Of a stretch of DNA of 39,914 bases, positions 25,797 to 33,638 are shown one piece after another; position 1 is the stretch's first letter; each line of letters begins with the position of its first letter. A program made the translations under genes and the position numbers. The stretch is from an uncultured Clostridia bacterium. GTDB taxonomy: Bacteria > Bacillota > Clostridia > Lachnospirales > Lachnospiraceae. The DNA lies in contig CAMOXU010000011.1 of NCBI GenBank assembly GCA_946629525.1, positions 1 to 39,914 on the forward strand. The letters run 5' to 3'. The notes under the pieces were generated by a model. That model was not told the origin of the DNA, ran no database searches, and saw nothing but the letters and a program-made list of their open reading frames with translations.

Positions 25797-25964
25797 TCTC
25801 ATAGGAAATTCCTCCGGATTTCCTATGAGACAAAAAGCACTCCGTGCAGGATGCGCACTCGCACGCACGGAAGATACCGCTGCGCGGTCGTGCTCGGCGC
25901 ACAAAGCAGTCAAGCCCCTCAAGAGTGAGGGGCAGGGGAGTTGATGCAGGCTTGCCTGCTTTGT
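25797..25964 (+). repeat. Family 1 folded element, copy 3
   Basis: Hairpin A pairs TCTCATAGGAAAT with ATTTCCTATGAGA (25797-25830). Hairpin B is GCAC-TCC-GTGC (25837-25847), then AGGAT. Stem C has GCGC-A and CTCGCACG against CGTGCTCG and GCGC, enclosing ACCGC-TGC-GCGGT. The last domain pairs ACAAAGCAG (25901-25909) with CTGCTTTGT (25956-25964) around CCCCTCA/TGAGGGG. The remaining gap to 26273 shows no gene, only A/T-rich promoter-like stretches near 26018-26036. Confidence 0.8.
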
Positions 25965-26273
25965 TCTTCCCCCGAAATGATTGTTTTCCTATGGTTTTCC
26001 TATCCGCAAAGATGTGCTATCATATATACTCTAAGTTCAGTGTGGAGCAAAATATTTTCGAAGAAAAGGCGACAGCGGCCGGTTCCGCAGTGCTGCCGGC
26101 GGTACTGTCATAACGAAAAGGGCGGATTTTCCGGGGGACAGAATACCAGTCACGGTGGAATGGGGTGCGCTTCACACGAAAATACGGCATTATATGCTGA
26201 AATTTTATACAAAGAAGTCGAAGGCCGTGACGGAAGCAGTCTTTCGGTCTATGGTCGTACAGCCAGGAGAAGA

Positions 26274-27014
26274 ATGGATATTTTATATATTGTCATACCG
26301 GCCTACAACGAGGAGGCCAATATCGGGGATGTCATAGAAAGCTGGTACCCGATTATTGAAAAACATAACGGCGGAGGGCAGTCGAGACTCGTGATCATTG
26401 ATGACGGGAGCAGGGACCGCACGCTTGAAATCATGCAGGCCGCCGCGAAGACGAGGCCGCTTTTCGTGCCGCTTACAAAGGAAAATAAGGGACACGGCGC
26501 GACCATTTTATACGGCTATAAATATGCGCTCCGTGAGGGGGCGGATTTCATTTTCCAGACGGACTCGGACGGGCAGACGCTGCCGGAGGAGTTCGAACCC
26601 TTCTGGGAGAAGCGGAATGATTATGATATGATCGCCGGCTGGCGGCTCGGACGGCAGGACGGATTTTCAAGGAAGGTCATCACCACGGTCCTCCGCGGGA
26701 CGGTGAAGCTTGCCTTCGGGCTCGATTTGCGCGATGTAAATGTCCCGTACAGGCTCATGAAAGCGGAGACGCTCCGGAAGTGGATCGGCCTCGTTCCGCC
26801 GGATTTCAATCTGACAAATATCGCAATCATGGCGATTTTCGGAAAAGTCGGCGCACGGATCCTCTCGATTCCGATCACGTTCCGACCGAGGCAGGGAGGA
26901 AAGAGCACTGTGAATGTGCGAAAGATCGGCGGCATCGGGGTCCAGGCCCTCCGCGACTTCCGGAAGCTTGACCGGAAGATCGACCGGGCGATCGAATATC
27001 AGGACGTAGAGTGA
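26274..27014 (+). CDS. GT2-family glycosyltransferase (dolichol-phosphate mannose synthase-like)
   Basis: The 246-residue GT-A enzyme has VIPAYNEEANIGDVI at the start, LVIIDDGSRDRT (nucleotide-binding), NKGHGATILYGYKYAL, and the metal-binding FQTDSDGQT. DVNVPYRLMK and FRPRQGGKSTVN match the acceptor region of polyprenyl-phosphate glycosyltransferases. There are no membrane helices at the C terminus. It probably moves a sugar from a nucleotide donor to a lipid carrier; the sugar is unknown. The ATG at 26274 follows AGGAGAAG; the open frame extends upstream to 25941 but that part has no such site and overlaps a folded repeat. The decarboxylase-like gene follows after 10 bases in one operon. Confidence 0.9.
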   Translation: MDILYIVIPAYNEEANIGDVIESWYPIIEKHNGGGQSRLVIIDDGSRDRTLEIMQAAAKTRPLFVPLTKENKGHGATILYGYKYALREGADFIFQTDSDGQTLPEEFEPFWEKRNDYDMIAGWRLGRQDGFSRKVITTVLRGTVKLAFGLDLRDVNVPYRLMKAETLRKWIGLVPPDFNLTNIAIMAIFGKVGARILSIPITFRPRQGGKSTVNVRKIGGIGVQALRDFRKLDRKIDRAIEYQDVE

Positions 27015-27024
27015 AGGAATTTAC

Positions 27025-28704
27025 ATGAACGAAAGACTCGAGAATTTATTAAGGGCGTACGCGGAATCCGATGCGTACGCCTTTCATATGCCCGGTCATA
27101 AGCGCCGTCTTATGCCGGGATGGCCGGCGGAGGCCGGGGCGATCGATATCACGGAGATCGACGGATTTGACAATCTGCACGATGCGCAGGAGATCCTCGC
27201 GGAGGAAATGAAGAGCGCAGCCGCCTTCTACGGCGCACAGGAGACGATCTTCTCCGTGAACGGGTCGACCTGCGGGATGCTGGCGGCAATCTCGGCAGCG
27301 GTGCCGGAGGGCGGAAGGATCCTGATCGAGCGGACGAGTCATATGTCCGTCTATCATGCAGCGTATCTTCGCAAGCTGCATGTGTCCTATATAAAGGAGG
27401 GCGTCTGCGCTCCTCCGAAGGAAGAGGACCGGAACACGGAGGACGAAGCGCGGGGTGCTGAAATACCGGCAGAAGGGGCGTCGAACGGCTCGAATCCTGA
27501 TCCGGAGAACCGGAGAATAAGAACGGAGAGTGCTGCGGACAAAGAGCTGGACGCATCGGATGAGAAGATCGACGCGGTCGTTATCACGAGTCCCGGCTAT
27601 GAAGGCTGTGTACGCGATATCACCGCCTGGGCCGCGTTCGCCCACAGAAGAGGAGCATGTCTGATCGTGGACGGAGCCCACGGAGCCCATCTCGGCATCC
27701 ATACGTACTTTCCGGAATCGGCGGTCCGGCAGGGCGCGGATATCGTCGTCATGAGCACCCACAAGACGCTGCCTGCGATGACGCAGACAGCCCTGATTCA
27801 CAATGTGACCGGGAGGGTGTCGTCGAAACGGCTGCATTTTTTCATGGATATCTATGAGACGTCGAGCCCGTCTTACGTGCTCATGGCGTCGATCACGGGG
27901 GCACTTCATTTTCTGTATGATCAGGGGGAGGAGGCTTTTTCGATTTACGCAGACCGGCTTCGGAAGATTCGAAGAGAGCTTTCGAAGCTCAAGAACTTTG
28001 CATTGGCAGGGGGAGAGAATGCGGTTTTATTGACGGATGACGAGCTTCCGCCATTTTCTGCGGGGACAAGAATGGATCCCGGAAAGCTCGTGATCTTCAC
28101 ATCGGACGGGAATGCCCTCTATGACGTGCTTAGGGAGCGCTATCATCTGCAGATGGAAATGCGTGCGCCGGGCTATGTCCTTGCGATGACGTCCCCTGCT
28201 GATACGGAGGAAGGGTTTGAGAGGCTTGCGGTTGCACTTCGAGAGCTTGATTCGGAGGATCATTGGGCTGCTCCGAAGTCAGGTTCCGTGGGTACGAAGT
28301 CAGGTTCTGCTTCAAAGGCTGTCTCTATATCGGAGAGCAGGGTTTCTGAGAAATGTGAATCGGCCGAAGATATGGGTCCTGCCGTGGCAGCCGGCCGGCA
28401 GGGGATGCCTGTTCAGAAGCTGCGCATCTGTGAAGCTGTCGACGCGCCTTGCGAGGTGCTTCCTCTTCGGGAGGCGGAAGACCGGATCTCCGGGGATTTT
28501 GTGATCCTCTATCCGCCGGACGCGCCGCTCATTGTGCCGGGCGAGTTGATCACAAAAGAAGTGATCGAAGGAATCGAAATGTGGATTGACAGGGGATATT
28601 CCGTGATGGGAGTGGATAACGGGAATATCTCATGTGTCATATCAGAAAAATTAAATCCCATAAAAGATTCCGGAAGAAGGAAGAGTAAAAGAAAAACACC
28701 ATAG
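27025..28704 (+). CDS. Orn/Lys/Arg decarboxylase-family PLP enzyme
   Basis: The 559-residue protein has the family marks AFHMPGHKR, FSVNGSTCGMLAAI, the aspartate motif VDGAHGAHLG, and STHKTLPAMTQTA with K247 as the PLP lysine. It belongs to the short group of such decarboxylases, without the N-terminal wing domain. The substrate (arginine, lysine or ornithine) cannot be read from sequence. Two polar insertions are odd: about residues 130-180 (rich in Glu/Asp/Asn, between the SYIKEGV strand and IDAVVITSPGYEG) and about 411-465 (Ser/Lys/Gly). GAAGGAA precedes the ATG. It follows the glycosyltransferase gene after 10 bases; no shared pathway is obvious. Confidence 0.88.
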   Translation: MNERLENLLRAYAESDAYAFHMPGHKRRLMPGWPAEAGAIDITEIDGFDNLHDAQEILAEEMKSAAAFYGAQETIFSVNGSTCGMLAAISAAVPEGGRILIERTSHMSVYHAAYLRKLHVSYIKEGVCAPPKEEDRNTEDEARGAEIPAEGASNGSNPDPENRRIRTESAADKELDASDEKIDAVVITSPGYEGCVRDITAWAAFAHRRGACLIVDGAHGAHLGIHTYFPESAVRQGADIVVMSTHKTLPAMTQTALIHNVTGRVSSKRLHFFMDIYETSSPSYVLMASITGALHFLYDQGEEAFSIYADRLRKIRRELSKLKNFALAGGENAVLLTDDELPPFSAGTRMDPGKLVIFTSDGNALYDVLRERYHLQMEMRAPGYVLAMTSPADTEEGFERLAVALRELDSEDHWAAPKSGSVGTKSGSASKAVSISESRVSEKCESAEDMGPAVAAGRQGMPVQKLRICEAVDAPCEVLPLREAEDRISGDFVILYPPDAPLIVPGELITKEVIEGIEMWIDRGYSVMGVDNGNISCVISEKLNPIKDSGRRKSKRKTP

Positions 28705-28731
28705 GAAAAGCGTGATAAAAGGAAATTAACT

Positions 28732-28849
28732 AAACGGTGGTGCACTAACCGCATGCTGCGCCTGTGGCTTGCAAACGCTTAGTACACTGCGTATACGTGA
28801 AAGGTACCAGCCTCCGCCTCCTTTCAGTCGGCGTTTTCTGGACTTTCAC
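28732..28849 (+). repeat. Family 2 folded element, copy B
   Basis: It shares AAACGGTGGTG, the block ACTGCGTATAC and a CTTTCA close with copy A (12495). The left stem pairs GTGCACTAA with TTAGTACAC. The right stem pairs GTGAAAG (28797-28803) with CTTTCAC (28843-28849); in copy A these arms are ATGAGAG/CTTTCAT, so the first pair changed from A-T to G-C on both sides. Here it stands after a gene rather than before one. Confidence 0.7.
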
Positions 28850-28861
28850 AGTAAAAGAAAG

Positions 28862-28905
28862 AAAAAGAGCGATGGGATTCGATCTGAGTCCCATCGCTCT
28901 TTTTT
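28862..28905. terminator. Bidirectional terminator between convergent genes
   Basis: AAAAAGAGCGATGGGA pairs with TCCCATCGCTCTTTTTT around an 11-base loop. It serves the decarboxylase-like gene (plus) and purC (minus). Confidence 0.92.
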
Positions 28906-28910
28906 GGAAG

Positions 28911-29780
28911 TTACAGCTCCTCGCCCGTCAGCAGATGATACGCTTCCTTATACTTTTCGATCGTCTTGTCGATGACGTCCTGCGGAAGATTATAATCACT
29001 GTCCGGATTTGCCTTCAGCCAGTCACGTACGAACTGCTTGTCGAAGGACGGCTGACCGTGGCCCGGCTCATAACCCTCAAGCGGCCAGAAGCGGCTGGAG
29101 TCCGGTGTGAGCATCTCGTCGCCGAGGACGACATTTCCGTCTTCGTCCAGACCGAACTCGAACTTTGTATCCGCGATGATGATCCCGCGGGAGAGCGCGT
29201 AATCCGCGCATTTCTTATAGAGAGCGATCGTGCAGTCGCGGAGCTTTTCGGCATATTCGAGGCCATGTCCCGGGAACTGCTTCTCCAGAACGTCGATGCT
29301 CTGCTCGAAGCTGATATTCTCGTCGTGATCGCCGATCTCAGCCTTGGTGCTCGGTGTGTAGATCGGCTCCGGCAGCTTGTCGCACTCGGAAAGGCCTTCC
29401 GGCAGCCTGATGCCGCAGACAGTTCCGTTCTTCTTGTAGCTTGCCCAGCCGCTGCCCGTGATGTATCCGCGCACGATGCACTCGATCGGAAGCATGTTGA
29501 GCTTCCTTACGAGCATGCTGTTCCCGTTATAATCTTCCCCGCGGAAGAACTCCGGCATATCCTCCGGATCGACGCTGATCATGTGGTTCGGAAGAATATC
29601 TTTCGTGTAGTCGAACCAGAATTTGGACATCTGCGTGAGGACAGTACCCTTCTTAGTGACTTTGTTCTTCAGGATGACGTCGAAGGCGGAGATGCGGTCT
29701 GTGGCGACCATTACGAGCGAATCTCCCAGATCATAGATCTCGCGGACCTTGCCCTCTTTTACCGGAGTGTATTCTTTCAT
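28911..29780 (-). CDS. purC: Phosphoribosylaminoimidazole-succinocarboxamide synthase (SAICAR synthetase)
   Basis: The enzyme joins aspartate to CAIR in purine synthesis. The 289-residue protein shows GKVREIYDLGDSLVMVATDR, ISAFDVIL, the signature ECIVRGYITGSGWASY, and DTKFEFGLDEDGNVVLGDEM then TPDSSRFWP. It is of the longer form (about 290 residues; many bacterial ones have about 235). The ATG at 29780 follows AAAGGAA; the frame is open further upstream without such a site. It is a single gene with no other pur gene nearby. An imperfect palindrome TGTGAG-CA-CTCACA (29844-29857) lies in its leader. Confidence 0.95.
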   Translation of the reverse strand: MKEYTPVKEGKVREIYDLGDSLVMVATDRISAFDVILKNKVTKKGTVLTQMSKFWFDYTKDILPNHMISVDPEDMPEFFRGEDYNGNSMLVRKLNMLPIECIVRGYITGSGWASYKKNGTVCGIRLPEGLSECDKLPEPIYTPSTKAEIGDHDENISFEQSIDVLEKQFPGHGLEYAEKLRDCTIALYKKCADYALSRGIIIADTKFEFGLDEDGNVVLGDEMLTPDSSRFWPLEGYEPGHGQPSFDKQFVRDWLKANPDSDYNLPQDVIDKTIEKYKEAYHLLTGEEL

Positions 29781-29843
29781 TACGATTCCTTTCTGTTTTG
29801 ATAACAAAAGGCGTTTGCGAAACGGTGTGCTCCATAAAAATTG

Positions 29844-29857
29844 TGTGAGCACTCACA
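29844..29857. promoter_or_regulatory. Inverted repeat in the purC leader, candidate operator
   Basis: TGTGAG-CA-CTCACA, 64 bases upstream of the purC ATG. The arms are perfect. It does not match the PurR box that I know, so the binding protein is unknown. Confidence 0.35.
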
Positions 29858-29907
29858 TAACTTCCGTTGGGAACAGCGTTTCACAATCGACTATTGAAAA
29901 TGAAAAA

Positions 29908-29950
29908 CCAAGACTTCCCGCAGCGCCTGTGCAGGAAGTCTTTTGTTTCT
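29908..29950. terminator. Terminator-like hairpin upstream of purC
   Basis: AAGACTTCC pairs with GGAAGTCTT (29910-29942), flanked by A- and T-rich ends on both sides. On the minus strand it could end transcripts coming from the AraC gene before purC. Confidence 0.6.
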
Positions 29951-30030
29951 TTAAGACAGTATCAGTATAAAGCATTTTTTTCGTAAAGCAAGTAAAAACA
30001 TGCAATCCCGGCAGATTTAAACTGCAGTAC

Positions 30031-30345
30031 GCGGGTGCGGAGACGACCTGCCGATCAATTTACAGGCGGCAGCGGGCATCCGGCATGAATCGATGCGGGT
30101 GCGGAAACGGCGCGTCCAATCAATCTGCAGGCGGGAGCGGGCATCCGGCACGAATCGATGCGAGTGTGGAGACGACCTGCCCGATCAGTCTGCAGGCGGC
30201 AGCAGGGCATCCGGCACGAATCGATGCGGGTGTGGAGACGACCTGCCCGATCAGTCTGCAGGCGGGAGCGGGCATCCGGCACGAATCGATGCGGGTGCGG
30301 AAACGGCGCGTCCAATCAATCTGCAGGCGGCAGCAGAGCATCCAT
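30031..30345. repeat. About five tandem units of 64-66 bp
   Basis: Unit starts lie at 30031, 30095, 30160, 30226 and 30291, each near GCGGGTGYGGA. Every unit carries a CTGCAGGCGG-type core (TTACAGGCGG in the first). Two versions occur: one with GGAAACGGCGCGTCCAATCA, the other with GGAGACGACCTGCCCGATCA. There is no credible gene in 29958-30612. A shorter repeat of the phrase GCGCCGCCCACTCCTGCG follows near 30508-30575. Confidence 0.9.
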
Positions 30346-30612
30346 CTTCATGAGAAAAACATTCGAAGTCCGATCGAGAAATTGAAAAATGCTGTGCTTT
30401 TTGTGACCAGAAGTATGCGAAGAGCGACTGACGGGAGCAAAAAGCGCAGATGCATTTTTCGATTTCGCAGAGGAGGACGAGAGTTTTTCGAAGAAGATGA
30501 TGCCTGCGCCGCCCACTCCTGCGCCGCCCTCCCGCGCCGCCCACTCCTGCGCTGCGCCCTCCCGCGCCGCCCACTTTGTTGACGCTGCAACTGCACGACT
30601 GTATCTCTGCAG

Positions 30613-31824
30613 TCACTGTGAGACGACTTGCAGATCAGTACGCTTCACACGTAGATTCTCCCGGTACAGGCTCGGCGTGGTCCCGTAAGCGTTCTTGAAA
30701 TTCTTATAGAAATGCGTCTTATTGGAGAATCCGCAGGAGACCGCCACCTCCGATACGGGAAGATCTGTCGACGTGAGGAGCTCCGCGGCTTTTTTTATGC
30801 GGACGGCCATGCTGCACTCGACAAGGGTCTTCCCCGAATACTTCTTGACGATGCGGTTCAGATAGTCGCCGCTGTAGTTCAGGACAGACTCCAGATCCTG
30901 CCTTGTGACCTGCCCGCCCCGCTCCTCCAGAATGTGGATCACGCGGGAATAGAGCAGATGATCGCTGCCGGAAGTCATGGAGACATAGGTCGCGTGAAAA
31001 TTCGCGGGGGAGGCCAGGTAACTCAGGATCCTGCAGAGGAGTCCTCTTGCGATGTAGTCCGAGCCGAATTGCGGACGCATCAGGGTCTCGAGAAGCTTCT
31101 CCGTCATGCCGTGAAGGATCGAAGAGGACGTCTGATTATAGAAGACAGGAAGGAGGTCCAGGTAAGCCTTCTTGTTGGGAGCGTCCATATCGGCCTTCAG
31201 GAACTTGCAGAGGTCTGTCTCAAAGAAATCCTTTTCGCTCCGGAACGGAGACATGCGGCAGAAGTCGAACAGCTCTTTTATGAAGGGGACGGTGAAGCCC
31301 AGAAAAAGGACGCGGGCAGAATCCGAGAAGGATTCGGTATGCCGCAGGCCTCTGTTTATGATGCACGAGGATCCCGCAAAGTAGCGGTAGTCGTGATCTT
31401 CGATCTTCTGGGTCACAGTCCCGTCCAGCACAATCATGACTTCATAGAAATCATGAAAATGCTGGGTCCTGTGGTTGAAAAGATAGTCGTGGGTCAGAAA
31501 GGATTCCCTGTTGAAATAGGACTGCCCGGGAGAGAGCGTGACCGAGTTGACATAGTCATCGATCCCGTCTCCGCTGCAGAACTGGTAAGTGAGCTGCCAG
31601 GGAACTTTGATCTGCAGAAAGTGCCGGTGCTCGCTGTCGGGATTTACAGTATCAAATACGGTATTGACTTCATTTTCAGACAGGGTAGTACCCTTTGAGA
31701 TGTCCTGCAGGGAGGATGCATTTCCTTCCCGAATGCGATTTTTCTTCGAATCAGTCGATATAACTTTCGTATCAGTTGTCATATTTTCCATAAGCAGGGA
31801 GTTCATTTCCCTAATTGTCTGCAT
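30613..31824 (-). CDS. AraC-family transcriptional regulator, likely of the galactan operon
   Basis: The 403-residue protein has an N-terminal cupin-like sensor (about 95-180; RTQHFHDFYEVMIVLDGTVTQ and a later H in RGLRHTESF). Its C-terminal double HTH (about 295-395) shows LESVLNYSGDYLNRIVKKYSGKT and LPVSEVAVSCGFSNKTHFYKNFKNAYGTTPSLYR. It is divergent from the sugar importer operon, the usual place for its own regulator, and should respond to an imported sugar. The first ~60 residues are unlike the family and the start is uncertain: no ATG there has a strong ribosome binding site (31824, 31806 and others are possible). The DNA of its last codons resembles the repeat array downstream. Confidence 0.86.
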   Translation of the reverse strand: MQTIREMNSLLMENMTTDTKVISTDSKKNRIREGNASSLQDISKGTTLSENEVNTVFDTVNPDSEHRHFLQIKVPWQLTYQFCSGDGIDDYVNSVTLSPGQSYFNRESFLTHDYLFNHRTQHFHDFYEVMIVLDGTVTQKIEDHDYRYFAGSSCIINRGLRHTESFSDSARVLFLGFTVPFIKELFDFCRMSPFRSEKDFFETDLCKFLKADMDAPNKKAYLDLLPVFYNQTSSSILHGMTEKLLETLMRPQFGSDYIARGLLCRILSYLASPANFHATYVSMTSGSDHLLYSRVIHILEERGGQVTRQDLESVLNYSGDYLNRIVKKYSGKTLVECSMAVRIKKAAELLTSTDLPVSEVAVSCGFSNKTHFYKNFKNAYGTTPSLYRENLRVKRTDLQVVSQ

Positions 31825-31891
31825 AATGACGAAGAAACCTTTCCCGAATATGATACTCCTCAGGGGTTAGCTTGTCTATATATGTTATTGT

Positions 31892-31921
31892 TTGAAAAAT
31901 GCCCTGATTATAAAATATAGT
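31892..31921 (+). promoter_or_regulatory. Promoter of the galactan-use operon
   Basis: TTGAAA (31892-31897), an 18-base spacer and TATAGT (31916-31921). A second reading, TTGTTT with TAAAAT at 17 bases, overlaps it. The leader to the ATG at 32009 is about 80 bases. It lies in the divergent region between the regulator and the transporter genes. Confidence 0.6.
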
Positions 31922-32008
31922 TAGTTTTAAAAATGTCCGGCACCGGGAAGTACAGAAGCCGGACAAAGCTATCCGGAAGAATGCACCGGATAAAAAAGGA
32001 GGAAAAAA

Positions 32009-33349
32009 ATGAAGAAGAAAGCACTTGCATTGCTCATGGTAACGGCGATGGCGACCTCCATGCTCTATGGATGCGGCTCGTCAGGCAGCAGCTCAGGATC
32101 TGCGGCAGCAACAGATTCCGCGGCAGCAACGGATTCTGCAGCGGCGACAGATTCCGCAGCAGCTTCTACCGCAACGGAGAGCGGCCCGTCCAGCGAACCG
32201 GTCGGAAACGATGCGATCAAGGTCTGGGTCGCGGACGCAGTCGTTGACTTTACAAAAGAGAAATGTGCCGAATTCCAGAAGGAGAATCCGGATTACGCGA
32301 ACTTTAAGATCATTGTCGAGGCGGTCGGCGAAGGTGATGCTGCCAGCAACATGATAACGGACGTCGAGGCCGGCGCAGATATCTTCGGTTTCGCGCAGGA
32401 CCAGATCGCCCGTCTTGTCAAGGCCGGCGCGCTTGAGACAGTCAATCCGGACATGCTCGATGCGGTCAAGTCCGAGAACGACGAGGGCGCTGTCAAAGCA
32501 GCGACTGTCGGAAGTGAAATGTACGCATACCCGATGACCTCCGACAACGGATATTTCCTGTATTATGACAAGAGCGTCGTGACAGATCCGTCAAGCCTTG
32601 AGAAGATCGTTGAGGACTGCAAGAATGCCGGCAAGAACTTCTACATGGAAATCAACTCCGGCTGGTATCAGACGGCATTCTTCTTCGGCACAGGCTGCCA
32701 GCTCACCTATGATACGGACGATACCGGCGCTTTCACAGCCTGCAACGTTGACTATGCAAGCGACAAGGGTCTGGTCGCTCTGAAGGAAATGATCGAGCTC
32801 GCAGAGTCCGGCGCGTTCACGAACGGCTCCGCAGTCGGTGAGGCTACAAATCTCGGCGCGATCGTCGACGGTACATGGGACAGCTCCGCAGCGAAAGAGC
32901 TTCTCGGCGACAACTATGCATGCGCAAAGCTCCCGACTTTCACGGGATCTGACGGACAGACCTATCAGATGAGCGGTTTCGGCGGATTCAAGCTCCTCGG
33001 CGTAAAGCCGCAGACAGATGAGAAGAAGCTCGCGGCCTGCGACGCACTTGCATATTATCTGGCAGGCGAGGAAGTACAGATCGCAAGATACGATGCAGTC
33101 GGCTGGGGCCCGTCCAACCTGAAGGCACAGCAGTCCGACGCTGTCAAGGCTGACGAAGCACTCACAGCTCTGGCAGAGCAGCTGGTCAATACCATTCCGC
33201 AGGGACAGTATCCGGATGGCTACTGGCAGCTTGGCACATCCCTCGGCGACAGCATCATCAGCGGCGAGATCAAGTCCTCGCTCAGCGATGAAGAGCTCAT
33301 GGCGAAGCTTCAGAACTTCCAGGACACCTGCATGACATACGCAAAATAA
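32009..33349 (+). CDS. ABC transporter sugar-binding lipoprotein (CUT1 type)
   Basis: The 446-residue protein has a lipoprotein signal with lipobox MLYGC (C22), so it is tethered outside the membrane. A linker of three ATDSAA repeats (18-bp DNA repeats) leads into a family 1 solute-binding fold: IKVWVADAVVDFTKEKCAEFQKENP, AGADIFGFAQDQIARLVKAGAL, and SGFGGFKLLGVKPQ. Given the GH53 gene in the same operon, galacto-oligosaccharides from pectic galactan are the likely ligands, like the GanS/CycB system of Bacillus subtilis; maltodextrin is a less likely alternative. GGAGG precedes the ATG. A large hairpin separates it from the permease genes, consistent with higher expression of the binding protein. 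Confidence 0.9.
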   Translation: MKKKALALLMVTAMATSMLYGCGSSGSSSGSAAATDSAAATDSAAATDSAAASTATESGPSSEPVGNDAIKVWVADAVVDFTKEKCAEFQKENPDYANFKIIVEAVGEGDAASNMITDVEAGADIFGFAQDQIARLVKAGALETVNPDMLDAVKSENDEGAVKAATVGSEMYAYPMTSDNGYFLYYDKSVVTDPSSLEKIVEDCKNAGKNFYMEINSGWYQTAFFFGTGCQLTYDTDDTGAFTACNVDYASDKGLVALKEMIELAESGAFTNGSAVGEATNLGAIVDGTWDSSAAKELLGDNYACAKLPTFTGSDGQTYQMSGFGGFKLLGVKPQTDEKKLAACDALAYYLAGEEVQIARYDAVGWGPSNLKAQQSDAVKADEALTALAEQLVNTIPQGQYPDGYWQLGTSLGDSIISGEIKSSLSDEELMAKLQNFQDTCMTYAK

Positions 33350-33373
33350 ATAACGGCATGTTCTTAGAATAAG

Positions 33374-33463
33374 AGAAGGGGCCGCCGCATAAAGGCGCGT
33401 TGTACGCCGGCACGCGGAGACGTGCCGCACCATCAGTGCGCCATTGCGGCGGCCCTTCTTTAT
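33374..33463 (+). terminator. Long intercistronic hairpin between binding protein and permease genes
   Basis: AGAAGGGGCCGCCGCA (33374-33389) pairs with TGCGGCGGCCCTTCT (33445-33459), with one bulge. Inner stems GGCGC/GCGCC and CGGCACG/CGTGCCG lie between. Only a short T-rich end follows, so partial termination or mRNA stabilisation is likely. Beyond it, 33464-33638 holds a 26-base direct repeat (from 33510 and 33571) with core CCGCGGAGAAGAG. Confidence 0.75.
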
Positions 33464-33638
33464 GAGAATTTCCGATCAGAGATCAGGTCCCTGCAGAAAC
33501 TGTCTCGCTGCGCATGCGATTCCGCGGAGAAGAGGCATATTGATCGATATTCCGCAGGTGGCATACACCGCGCACGCGATCCCGCGGAGAAGAGACTTTA
33601 CGGGACACCTGATCGACAAGTATTTAGAGGAGGTATAC

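Noticed and set aside
30031-30345. Possible CRISPR array
   Set aside because: Units of about 65 bp are similar along their whole length rather than repeat plus unique spacer.
30055-30353. Several open frames on both strands with repeated residues in the 65-bp array
   Set aside because: They follow from the tandem DNA repeat with high GC; no start signal and no domain resemblance.
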